Of a DNA stretch of 64,000 bases, positions 12,598 through 25,200 are shown in pieces. The stretch comes from Branchiostoma belcheri (lineage: Eukaryota > Chordata > Leptocardii > Amphioxiformes > Branchiostomatidae), in NCBI RefSeq assembly GCF_001625305.1, contig NW_017804109.1:253786-317785 (forward strand), given 5' to 3'. The notes beneath the pieces are model-generated. The model saw only the letters and a program-made list of their open reading frames with translations. It had not been told where the DNA came from and did not search any database. Within the stretch, counting starts at the first letter, position 1; every line of letters starts with the position of its first letter. Both the position numbers and the translations under genes were made by a program.

Positions 12598-13259
12598 CCT
12601 GAACCTTGCAGACAACCCAGGAATCTAACTACAAGCGTAAAAGTACAGTTTCAGTTTTCCGAAGGATTATTTTCCCATAGGCGCAGCCATGTTGGATTAT
12701 GGTGCATTGTGGGATATCCTGGGCATGCGCAGTTGAGTTTGAGTTTGGCGCACGTTTTGACCGGTTGCTGACAGCGAGTGCGCAGGCGTGTGGCAGGTAA
12801 AATTGTACCTTTTCATGATCTTCTCACTGAAATACGATGATGGGGGCGTAGAGAAAATTGTGTTTAAGTTACAGGACTTCATATTTGTCGTGGAAACTGG
12901 AATCATAAAAAGTAGTAGACGTGGGGAGGGGGGCGATACTAGTTCTGTTTTCACCAAAATATGAAATTTTATTACGTTACAACTCAGAAGTCGTGTGGCC
13001 CATACGTATCTTTCCACATGAGTCAGAACACCATAAATGTATAAGAAGATGAAAATACGAAATTTGTCTTTAATAGGCAAAGCTGAAACGCAAAAACGTA
13101 CATGTCAATACATATGTGTGCCTGTGAATAGTGAAAAAATTATTATTTGCAGGCTATGAGCTATAACCGGTGACCACCATGGCTACAGACATGTATATGG
13201 AGGGTTTCCGCGATATGTTTATTATTTATTGTTTATTTCCCAGACAGACTGTGATCACC
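12598..13259. promoter_or_regulatory. Bidirectional promoter between USB1 and NUP93
   Basis: Only 662 bp separate the two start codons, and the genes point away from each other. A tight cluster of housekeeping-promoter motifs lies near the USB1 side: GCCATGTTGG (YY1-like, 12686-12695), the reverse complement of a ZNF143/Staf site (ATCCCACAATGCACCA, about 12700-12715) and GCATGCGCAG (NRF-1, about 12723-12732). No TATA box is seen. NUP93 probably has a non-coding first exon in this interval, since the coding exon is preceded by a TTTCCCAG acceptor near 13243. Confidence 0.6.
13174..13220 (+). repeat. Decayed copy of NUP93 first coding exon start
   Basis: CACCATGGCTACAGACATG and the next codons repeat the real start at 13257-13297 with substitutions, including two in-frame ATGs. 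It opens a reading frame that continues into the genuine exon, but the intervening residues are not NUP93-like. I treat it as a 5' exon-edge duplication. Confidence 0.7.
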
Positions 13260-16200
13260 ATGGCAACAGACATGGATACGGAGGGTTTCGGCGACCTCCT
13301 TCAGCGTGCGGAGCAGCTGACTGCAGACATGGACAGTGGCGTGGAGCTGCCTCGCGTGGAGCGGAACCTGCAGCAGATCCTGGACGCAGGCGAGAGGCTG
13401 TGGTCACGGACAGCTCAGGCCGCCGCTCAGGACCAGACTGACGCTCGGGCGTAAGTATCTTAATCATCAACACTTAACACTTAACAGTAGGCGAGAGGCT
13501 GTGGTCACGGACAGCTCAGGCCGCAGCACAGGAACAGACTGATGCACGGGCGTAAGTCAGTTTGCTTCCCTTCCAAGTTCCCACTAGATGGGAATTGCTG
13601 CGCAGCAACTGTATAGATTTAAGGCAGCCAAACCTAGCCTAGTAAAAAATGAAAGGAATTTTGTGAGTGTCAAATCTTTGCTTGCTTGTTGGTCACTCAG
13701 CCTCAAGGTGTTTATAATGACATAATGCCTGATCAATGGCAGCTCAATACATGGATTAAAAAAAAAACTATGGTCATGCACTGAGGGGTATACAGGCTTA
13801 GTCAGTGGGAAATAGAACCAGTCAGTACCCTGACTGAGGGTGGTGACAGAAGGACCACTAGAACATTTGCAGGTGATTCTTGTAAAGAACCTTCATTTTT
13901 TCATTTCAGGTCCATCCTTCTAGGTGCCAAGGGCTTCGATGTCCCTCGAATCTCACAAAGACTGGAGACCCTGAGTGCAGCCAAAACATTCGAGCCCCTG
14001 GAACCAGTCAGGGATACAGACATACAGGTACATGTGACATCCAGCTTCACCTGCCAGTATAATTATAGTAGATCTGTAAGGCTCTTTTTTTGCCAAAATT
14101 ACTGTTCATTCTAGCCATGTGTGTTCAAAAGGACTGATGTGGTACAGGTACAGGTACATATGGGCTCGTCAAAGTGACTGGTGAAGAAGAAATCAGGCAT
14201 TATCTCTTCTATGTATCTACTTGTACCACCACCCAGCACCCAAGCTAGCTGACTTGGGAGAGTTAGAAATGTATTTAAAGATTGTGTGAAAGTGTACTTT
14301 GATACCCTGGTGAAGCAGTACTTAGTGATGTAGTAAATAGATAAGAGCTTAACAAAGAAGACCTGAGACCAGTTACTGTTGCTTATCGATCAAGAACATG
14401 TGTATGTGTACATGTATGTGTACATGTATGTGTATGTGTATGTGTACAGAACATTTTGTATTATGTGTATTGTTCAATCCTAACACTAAGGACTTGAGGA
14501 AGCAAAGTTCAGATATGGCTCAAAAATAGTATGCTAGTTTGATGTTGCTGCTTAAACATGTGTGTGTACCATACAGGGGTTCTTACGGAATGAGCGGGAA
14601 AACGCCCTGCTGGCAGCTATCGAAGAGTCCAGAAGAAATGTATGTATCCACTTACTTTGGTACTCAAAAGAACCTTAATGCCCTGTGATGAAACTATTCA
14701 CGTTCTTAACGTCTGATTTTCTTCCCTTTCCTTTCATATACATTTTGTATTACCACTAAGGTTTTCTTTTTATTCATCAATGCACAACAAAACAGTAACA
14801 AGGACAGTGTGGCACTGCACTCTTGAAGTTTATATCTTATTTTAGCAGTGCCATACAACAAAATACAATTAACATATAAACTGGTAACACATGCATGTAC
14901 CACTAAGGTTTACGTCTAGTTACACAATGCCTGTATTTTTCCTCCGCAGACATTTGAGTCCGTAGAGCGTCACCACTGGGAGTTCATGCAGCAGGAGTGG
15001 GAGGTGGAGAAACAAAAGATCCTGAACGCTCTCATCAGTGCAGGGGAGGAGGCATTCGACTTCACACAGGACACAGGAGAGGTCAGGGAACTTCAGGGGA
15101 TAATTTGGTCAGACTGAAGCTACTGTAAATTGTGAAACAACCTGTCACACTGCAAACGTGTGCTCTTTCTTTAATTTTTTTAAAACCATAAAGTGAGGAG
15201 TAACAATTCTCCATTTGTCATGCTTCAAATGTGTCGGTGGTACATGTATGGTAGACAAGAGTAATGCTGTAATGCTGACACTACATGTACACCTTTTTGG
15301 TTGTGTTATCTGATACTCAACATTTGGATAAAATACAGGGTGTGACAGTGCTAGAGTGGAGCACCAAATTAATAGTCCCAAGGAACAAGTCTCAAAGAGT
15401 CTCCTTAAAAATGATTGTTAAGTCTTGTTGGGACTGATTAGGAAATTATGTCTTATTCTTAGGTTCCTGGTCAGCTGGGTGATACCACTGTGGGCACGGG
15501 GAGGAGCAACATGGATAACATGGAGATGTCCTATGCTAGACAGGTCAGTATGGCAGGGATAAAATATTTACAAATGCCATGAACTTTCTATAGAAACTTT
15601 TGTATTGGGTATTGGGAAGCCAGATGATGTTGGTGATCCACACATGTTCTACAGCTCAGTGTAGTCTTGCTTCGTTTTGTTCTGCTGTGTCTTCTTCCCT
15701 GCAAACAGCTTAAAGCTCTTGGGTTTTCTTTGCAGATGAGCAGACTTATTTTGATGTGTATCTTGTGTTTTCTGTGTGTTTCAGGTGTTTGTGTACAATG
15801 ATGCAGTAGTCCAGGGAGCTGTCAAACCAAGTCTAGCTGACCTGTTTACACAAGTGGCAGACAAGGTGGACGACAAGGTAGAGTTCACAGGGACTGAAGT
15901 TTGTTGTAGGGGGTAAAGGAATTTAAAGTGTTTGCCGTGTTTTGATAATTGTACAGTAGACATACAGAGTGTATTTCTAAACATATGTTAGTGATGTGAT
16001 GATTTCTCTTATAGAGACGTCACTATAGAAACAGCAAACATAAAACCTCTGCAAATAAGTTTTAGTTGCTACATGGAGACACAAAGAAGTACTGTATTAT
16101 TATTATTGCAAAATACATCACAAACATTTGGTAAAAGGCACACACTGACCTACATAAAAAAAACACAATACATTTTTTTACCTACACACAAAACATAATA

Positions 16201-19200
16201 GTCAATTTTGTCCCCTGTACAGAACATCCTGGACCTGTGGCAGATGGTACAAGTTGTGACTGATGTTCCCCTGGTCCAGGCTCAGTCTCCCATGGAGGCC
16301 AGGAGGTCCTCACAGCTGCAGAGGGCCTTCATAGGGAAGGCCAGGCACTTCCTCGAACAGAGGTACATACATGGTAGTAAGCAGAGCTTTTTTCTGTGAT
16401 CTTTGTTTGAGGATGCAAAGCTTAAGACATGAGCACTGACCTGGAAATTTTGATTTAAAAATGCTGTCTCCTGCAAATTTCAATTGGCTTCATCTGAATT
16501 AAAAAAATGTCTTGTGTCTAACTAAGGATGGAAGGAAGGAATGCTGGAGAGAGCCCAGAAATTATTGTGTGTTCAATTTATCCAGTTTACTTTCTACTCA
16601 ATTGTTGAAATCGCCTCTTGTAAATCGTCAATATGAAGGAAACACAAAAATGAGAAACATATTGCTGCCCCAGACCATTAAAAATGTGGACCATTAATAC
16701 TGGTCTTTTATAATGAAGCCCCATAAGAGTTTTGTTCAGGAATGTCCAGTAAGTGGGAAGTAAAGACAAAAAAGAGAAGCTTTCAAATCATTACTTTGCT
16801 GGCCCATATGGTCTTTTTAAAACCATGATCTCTGTTGAAGTGCCCTTCCCAACTATCTCTGTTTTGTCCAGGTATGTGCAGTAAGTGTGAAGTAGAGACA
16901 AAAAGAGAAGCTTTCAAATCATTACTTTGCTGGCCCAGTTGTTTTTTTAAACCATGATCTCTGTTGAAGTGCCCTTCCCAATTTTGTCTGTTTTTGTCCA
17001 GGTATGTGCAGTAAGTGGGAAGTAGAGACAAAAAGAGAAGCTTTCAAATCATTACTTTGCTGGCCCAGTTGTTTTTTTTAAACCAGGATCTATGTGCCCA
17101 ATTTTGTCTGTTTTTGTCCAGGTATGTGCAGTTCATCACCACCACCATCTATGACAACCTACAGCAGGCTCAGCTGGGAGGCATCCCGGGGACCTACAAC
17201 AGGGTCAGGTCCTTCCTCAACATCAGGCTACCTGCTGTCATGGCAGGACTGGAGGTAACACTACAGATCATCGTGTGGCTCTCTGTAACAAAACTACTGT
17301 TTACAAGTTGAATAAAAAAAGAAATGACAATTGAGTGAGTGAGTGAGTGAGTGAGTGAGTGAGTGAGTGAGTGAGTGTGTGAGTGAGTGTGTGAGTGAGT
17401 GAGTGAGTGAGTGAGTGTGTGAGTGAGTGAGAATGAGAGTGAGTGAGTGAGTGAGAGTGTGAGTGAGTGAGTGTGAGAGTGAGTGTGAGAGTGAGTGAGT
17501 GAGTAATGATAATGTTCTCTCCTCGAGCAGCAGGAAAGTCAATGCTTGCTGTTGTTAATTTTTATCCCTCTGTGTTGTGTGTTGCTTTAAGCTGTGTTTT
17601 ACATTTGTAGGATGGAGAGGTAGATGGCCACCCCGTGTGGGCCATGGTGTAATTCTGTCTGCACTGTGGGATTAGGGGTAGGGCTAGGGTTAGGGTTAGC
17701 TGTTATTTCCAGCCCTGTGACCATGCTTGTGTTGTGTTGTGTTGTGTTGTGTTGTGTTGTGTTGTGTTGTGTTATGTTGTGTGTAGGATGGAGAGGTAGA
17801 TGGACATCCCGTGTGGGCCATGGTGTACTACTGTCTGTGCTGTGGGGTTTAGGGTTAGGGTTAGGGTTAGGGTTAGCTGTTATTTCCAGCGCTGTGACCA
17901 TGCTTGTTGTGTTGTGTTGTATTGTGTTGTGTGTAGGATGGAAAGGTGGATGGGCACCCTGTGTGGGCCATGGTGTACTACTGCCTGCGCTGTACTAGGG
18001 TTAGGGTTAGGGTCAGGATTGGGTTTAGGGTAAGGGTTAGCTGTTACCAGCCCTGTAACCATGCTTGTGTTGCGTTATGTTCTATGTAGGATGGAGAGGT
18101 GGATGGACACCCAGTGTGGGCCATCATGTACTACTGCCTGCACTGTGGGCCTAGGGTTAGGGTTAGGGTCAGGATTAGGTTTAGGGTTAGGGTTAGCTGT
18201 TACCAGCCCTGTAACCATGCCTGTTCTGTTGTCCCCAGGATGGAGAGGTGGATGGACACCCTGTGTGGGCTATGGTGTACTACTGCCTGTGCTGTAGGGT
18301 AGGGTTAGGGTTAGGGTTAGCTGTTATTTCCAGCGCTGTGACCATGCTTGTTGTGTTGTACCCAGGATGGTGAGGTGGTTGGGCATCCCGTGTGGGCCAT
18401 GGTGTACTACCGTCTGTGCTGTGGGGTTTAGGGTTAGGGTTAGGGTTAGCTGTTATTTCCAGCCCTGTAACCATGCTTGTGTTGCGTTATGTTCTATGTA
18501 GGATGGAGAGGTGGATGGTCATCCCGTGTGGGCCATGGTGTACTACTGTCTACGCTTTGGGGGCGTAGGGTTAGGGTTAGGGTTAGGGTCAGGGTTAGGT
18601 TTAGGGTTAGGGTTAGCTGTTATTTTCAGCCCTGTAACCATGCTTGTGTTGCGTTATGTTCTATGTAGGATGGAGAGGTAGATAGGCACCCGTGTGGGCT
18701 ATGGTGTACTACTGCCTGCGCTGTACTAGGGTTAGGGTTAGGGTTAGCTGTTATTTCCAGCCCTGTAACCATGCTTGTGTTGCGTTATGTTCTATGTAGG
18801 ATGGAGAGGTGGATGAGCACCCCGTGTGGGCCATGGTGTACTACTGTCTGTGCTGTAGGGTAGGGTTAGGGTTACTGTCTGTGCTGTGGGGTTTAGGGTT
18901 AGGGTTAGGGTTAGCTGTTACCAGCCCTGTAACCATGCTTGTGTTGCGTTATGTTCTATGTAGGATGGAGAGGTGGATGGACATCCCGTGTGGGCTATGG
19001 TGTACTACTGCCTGCACTGTGGGCCTAGGGTTAGGGTTAGGGTCAGGATTAGGTTTAGGGGAAGGGTTAGCTGTTACCAGCCCTGTAACCATGCTTGTGT
19101 TGCGTTATGTTCTATGTAGGATGGAGAGGTGGATGGACATCCCGTGTGGGCCATGGTGTACTATTGCCTGTGCTGTGGGGTTTAGGGTTAGGGTTAGCTG

Positions 19201-22200
19201 TTACCAGCCCTGTTCTGTTGTACCCAGGATGGAGAGGTAGATGGGCACCCTGTGTGGGCCATGGTGTACTACTGCCTGCACTGTGGGGTAGGGTAGGGTT
19301 AGGGTCAGGGTCAGGGTCAGGGTTAGCTGCTATCTCCGGCCCTGTAACCATGCTTGTGTTGCGTTATGTTCTATGTAGGATGGAGAGGTGGATGGTCACC
19401 CCGTGTGGGCCATGGTGTACTACTGCCTGCACTGTGGGATTAGGGGTTAGGGTTAGGGTCAGGGTTAGGTTTAGGGCTAGGGTTAGCTGTTATTTCCAGC
19501 CCTGTAACCATGCTTGTGTTGCGTTATGTTCTATGTAGGATGGCGAGGTGGATGGTCATCCCGTGTGGGCTATGGTGTACTACTGTCTGCGTTGTGGGGA
19601 CCTGGAGGCAGCTGCAGAAGTCGTAGACAACTGGTCTGTATCTGTCAGGAAATCATTCCATCAATCTTCTATAAACAGTAAAAGAAAGTCTCTCACTCTC
19701 TCGCTATCAGGTTTATCATCAGTAAAACAGTAAAAGAAAGTACAAGGTAGAAGGCAGATGTGTTTTTATGTGATACTGGTAAGGTGTATCAATATTGTTG
19801 TCTAATTTCTTTTGGTACCTGCCTCTGGCTAAGCAATGTACTGCACCGTAGCATTTTGCAATAAATACTAGTACATTTGTATAGATCTGAAACAAATCGT
19901 GAAGCTTAACAACTCTTGATGCATGAAAGATCTTCCTGTTTAATCATTCTGAACCTTTTGATTTTCCAGCCAAAGTCTGCAGGGAGACTTTGCCATGTTT
20001 TTGAGAGAGTATGTTCGAAGTGAGGACAGAAGGTACGGTTGTCTTGTGTCTTCATCTTTGTAGGCTTACTTTTCTGATGTAAATTTGCTGTAGAACTGTA
20101 GGACATGTTTGTTTTGTAGAATAGATGAAATTTATGACTTTGAAAACGATATCTACATGTACATGCAATTCTGCTAAGGAGTAGTTTATGATTCATGAAG
20201 ATCAGAGGATGTTAGCTGAAATGTAACTGAAATATTTCTTCTTTCATCCTTATCATGAGGTGTAGCATGAGAAGTTCTGTTTTCAGTACTGCTTGTCAGT
20301 CATTGCAGACAGAAGTTCAGGTCCTTACAAACCAGCCTCAGATTCTTGAGAGTTGTGGTTGGATGGCTGATCCTCCTTTTTGCATCTGGAGTCCAAAGTC
20401 CTTCTGGTTCTCTACTATGAAATACTGGCAGATAGAATTCCTTTTGTTGTGTAGTGGAGAACCCAGTATATACATTTGTATATCCTCTGTTGCAGGTTGT
20501 CTCCCAGTACAGAGACCAAAGTTCGACTGCACTACAGACGAGCCATCAGAAACAGCACAGATCCCTTCAAAAGGTTGGTAGCAGGATTGGACAGGAGTCA
20601 TGTAATGCACAAGTATTATAATTACTTTGTTGTGTGTTGATGCTTTGACAGACTCAGGTCTTTTGACTGTTTTTTTTTAATGAAAGCTTTTTGCAACCCA
20701 GAGGCTGAATTGCAAGATTAATACATACACTACATTCTGTGCTCATCATTGTAACTTAAAAACTAGGTATACATCTAGCTTAAGATCTATAAATGAAAAT
20801 CATCCCTAACCTCCCTACATACATGATAAAAAAAATATTGTAAAATTTGCTTTGAATCACATTATAGTTGATGCAACCCATGATAGATGCTGATGTATTT
20901 GTACATGTAAATGTTTTCCTGTATTTAAACATTTTTGATAACTGCGCGTGTATCTGTCCCCCAGGGCTGTGTATTCTGGCATGTATACAGGCTCTCTGTA
21001 TTCCCCATGATGAAGAGTGTGTACATGTACATGTAGAATGATCTATTCTTTGTGAAACATTTTTGACCACCATGTGTGTACCCCCCCCCCCCCAGGGCCG
21101 TGTACTGTATCCTGGCCTGCTGTGACACGACAGACACACACTCCGACATCGCTGACAAGACTGAGGACTACCTGTGGCTAAAGGTAAACTGTCATCATCA
21201 TCACCACCACACTTCAGTCAAAACTTTGTGATGATCACAATTGTCCTTTGCCTCTGATCTACTGTCCCTTCCAAGTTAACACTTGGTTACTTGTCTCTCT
21301 CACTTCTTGCTGGATGTGCCAGATAAACGTCACCCTCATTAGATGCATCCTCAGAGTGTCACATTAGCCTTCCTCTTCTCATAAGCATGGACAGTCCCAC
21401 TCACTTACTATCCAGTTAACTGTCAGTAACTGATGGTCCCCTGCACGTGCTTGCACGCCAATGCTGAGGCTTGAGTGCAGCCCGCCATTGCCTCCATCTT
21501 GTGGGTTGATGCTACATTACGTTGTCAATTCATTGTTACGTTGTTAGAACTAATTGACTAGTAAGCAGTACCTTCTTGCAAGAATGAGTAGATAGTGTAA
21601 TTTTTTGCAATTCAGCACTGAACTATTTTTTCCTGTCCCCCTGTTGCCAGCTGTGCCAGGTGTCCCTGGAGGATGACATTTCAGCAGGTTCCCAGGACAA
21701 GTTCACTCTGCCACAGCTGCAGAGCCTCCTACTGGAGGAGTACGGTAAGTGCAGGCATACGGTAGTGACAGATTTTCCCGACCAGCCTCGTAACCCCTGC
21801 TTCTCCTATTGGGTCAGTTAGTCCTCACTACTTGTGAGAAATTAGGCTGGTCTCAATCATGATGTTTCTGACTCAGTGAGAAGAGTTGTTGTTACAGTTC
21901 TATACCTCTAGCTCTATGCCTAGAAGTGGCCAAAAATGGCCTTGCATTGAGGGACACCGTTAAAAAAAAAAAAAGTTCAAAAGGCTGGATGACATTTCAT
22001 CATACAATCTCCTCTGCAGTTCCAATACATTCACAAAAACTTAAAACGCTTCCGATTTCTTGTTTTTGTACTTTAAGGATATTCTTCATGACATTGTAAG
22101 TGTCCATCCTAATGCCTGGTAGAGACTTGGCCTGACAATACATGTACGGTTACCTTACATGTATGTCTGCCAAATTCTGTTCTTCCAAGGTTTCGCAATG

Positions 22201-25200
22201 GACAAAAGAAACTCAAACCTACCTCTATCCCCGGTCATTTTTAAAGTGATGGGAGTTGCTAGTTTTGAGACACAGCATCAGAACCTTTTGGAAGTGTGAC
22301 ATGACGAGAAGTGTTGGAAAGTACTTGTACTGTAATTTTTCCCCATTATGTTGTGTGCTGACACAGATGAATTTTCATGCTAATGCACATTGCTAATGTA
22401 CATTTCTAGTTTATTTCTTTATCCAGAGTATATTATCTCATATCTACTTATCTGGTTTTCAAAAATACAGTTACGGAAACAAAAAACACAATTACTGTAC
22501 AGTATATACAAATAACGTTAGTAGTTACAGACTTATAAAACCAATTAAAGTGATCACAGTATAATTATGGAAATTGGTCCAAATTCAGTTTCCAGTTCCA
22601 GTCCCTCTGCTTTTAAATGCTTTATACCTTCAGGTGTAGGCTTATAGTAAGTTATACATGTACATATTCTATCATGAAAGTTTATCTGTGTTGGTACAAA
22701 ATGTAGTTACATGTTTAAAGTTAAAACTTTTGGTCCAACACAAAAAAGTTCACCTAGAGCTTTTGACCAGTCACTCTGGTCTTCCTCAGTAGACTGACCC
22801 AGTGAAGCTTGTCACGTAGCTTCTTTGAAGTGTGACTGTACATATTTATTTCACTATCCCCCCAGGTGAGACCCACTTCAACGCGCCCCAGCAGCCGTTC
22901 CTGTACTTCCAGGTGCTGTTCCTGACGGGGCAGTTCGAGGCCGCCGTGGATTTCCTGTTCCGTGTGGACCAGCTGCGAGCGCACGCGGTCCACGTGGCCA
23001 TCGTGCTGTACGAGATGAAGCTCCTGCTCACGCCCAACACAGTCCAGGCACAACTGTGTACGTGCTCTTTATTTATGCAATGATATGCGAATACATGTGG
23101 TGTGTTACGCCGAAGGGCAGTTATACCAGCTATACCAATACAGATACAGTAGCTGGTGTGTTATGCTGAAGGACGGTTATACTGGCTATACGGATACAGA
23201 ATATACAGGTACATTTTTGTAAATACTGGGTTTCTAGTTGTCTTTGCAAGGAGAAGGAAATTCATATGGGGTTGTTAGTTGTCTTTATGCCAGGATTAGG
23301 ATGTTGATGGCACGTGGTCCACGTGGCCATCGTGCTGTATGTGATGAAACTCCTACTCACACCAAACACGGTCCAGGCACAACTGTGTAGGTATATCGTT
23401 GATTCCAACACACAATTACAAAGGGATCAAATTTTCAGCGACCACTGTCGCCTTCATCAGGATAATTAATGACCAGTCACTTCACAACTTGATCTTGCGA
23501 GAGTTACGGTTACAAACACGTGACCTTATTCACACTTTACTGATAATTTTTTTACTGATCAATATGTGAGCAATTGATCAAAATTGCCAGTGAAGAAGGC
23601 GACAGTCAGGTCGATGAAAATTTGATCCCTTTGTAATTGTGTGTTGGAATAAAGTTCAATATTTTGCTATGATTACTACCAACACAGGTAAACTTTCATG
23701 ATAACTCTGTAGGTGGTTTTTGTGCAAGGATATACATGTACATTTTTGTACAGACTCGGTTCCTAGTGGTCTTTGCAAGGAGAAGGAAATTTATATGGGT
23801 ATCTTAGTTCTTTTTATGTCAGGATTAGTCTTCCTAAGTATGTTCACAATTTTTTGTCCTTTTTCTGCAGTGACAAAGGAGGACGGTGACCCAGTTCCCA
23901 TGCGGCGGCTGAACTTCGGCCGACTGGTGATGAGTTACACCAGGAAGTTTGAGTCCACGGACGCCAGGGAAGCTCTGCAGTACTTCTACATCCTCAGGTG
24001 AGAATCAAATCAACTTTATTGCTCAATAACAGTTACTGTAAATGGTGCAATGTATGGCAAGAAGGAAGCAACAGGGATAGATACATGAACTATACTAAAA
24101 TGTAATTATAAATTATTCTAACAGAGCTAGTGGATAAATAAGAATGGCAGTCAACTAATTTGTGCTGTTTAGACAAGCCTGAAAATCACAATACATACAT
24201 GAAAATAGTTCACAAAGGACAAAGTGTTTCTTTATCCAGAACTTCCCTTAGTAGTTTAGCCTGTTATCCAGTGTTCCGCTAGGCATCTGTCCTTGCATCT
24301 TTACATACACTTGTACACTTTTTGGGGCATTTTGCTGGGCTTTTCGTTCCCCTTCTTCCAAAATTTGTGAAAATGGAACATTTTGAACTTAAGTGTTTAG
24401 TCTGCTTACTTTTTGGAGGGATTTTGTAACTTCAGATAATGTAAGCCTCATACATGTAAGTATGTATGTATGAAAATGTAACCCAGGAGCAAACCTTGTT
24501 TCTTCAGAGACCTGAAGACACCAGGAGGAGAGAACCTGTTTATGGCCTGTGTCAGTGCTCTGGTGCTGGAAACAAGAGAGGTCAGGATACATACAGTACA
24601 GTTACTGAGATAGTCATGAATATTTTTGTGTTAGGTATAGAGTAAGTGCATGTTGTTGAATGCTTGTTGGTAGAATGGATGCTTTCTACAATGTACATGT
24701 GTGTCACTCATGTTTTTGTGATATAAATCGCAAGAGAATCTAGGGCAGTGCTTGATGTACATCTGTGTTTTTTTTTTACATACTGTCTTTAAGTCTCTTT
24801 CAACTTTTGCGGTAGTTTTACTTTCAAGGTTTCTGTGGTGTGCTCTCTCGCTGCAAATCTGTGACACTTTGAATGTGTACAAATGTGTGTGTGCTTCCAA
24901 TGTACTGCAGAATTGTTTCAGCTGCAAATTTTGTGACCCCACAAAAACCTTCTTTACCCTCCTACCACGAAATAAAACCACCTGCCATGTACTTGTACCC
25001 TCCAGTTTGACATGCTGCTGGGAAAGTTAGAAAGAGATGGAACCAGGAAGGTGAGTACTGGACTATACTTTTTCACTAATTTAAGATTAAATGCTTTAAT
25101 TCAGTAGAATGCAGTTTAGATTTCCTTACTGTGGCCTTATAGCTGTATAGCATGACATTACATCCACGGCGCTTGAAATGCATTTTCTGCACACCTGCAG

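Noticed and set aside
17609..19480. A chromosome end, because of TTAGGG repeats
   Set aside because: Tracts are short, interrupted and inside NUP93, with genes on both sides; this is interstitial telomeric-like sequence.
17599..19538. Several ORFs of 60-147 aa over the TTAGGG array
   Set aside because: They read through repeat units (GLGLGLG, RVRVRV) and pieces of a truncated NUP93 exon; only the last unit is a real exon.
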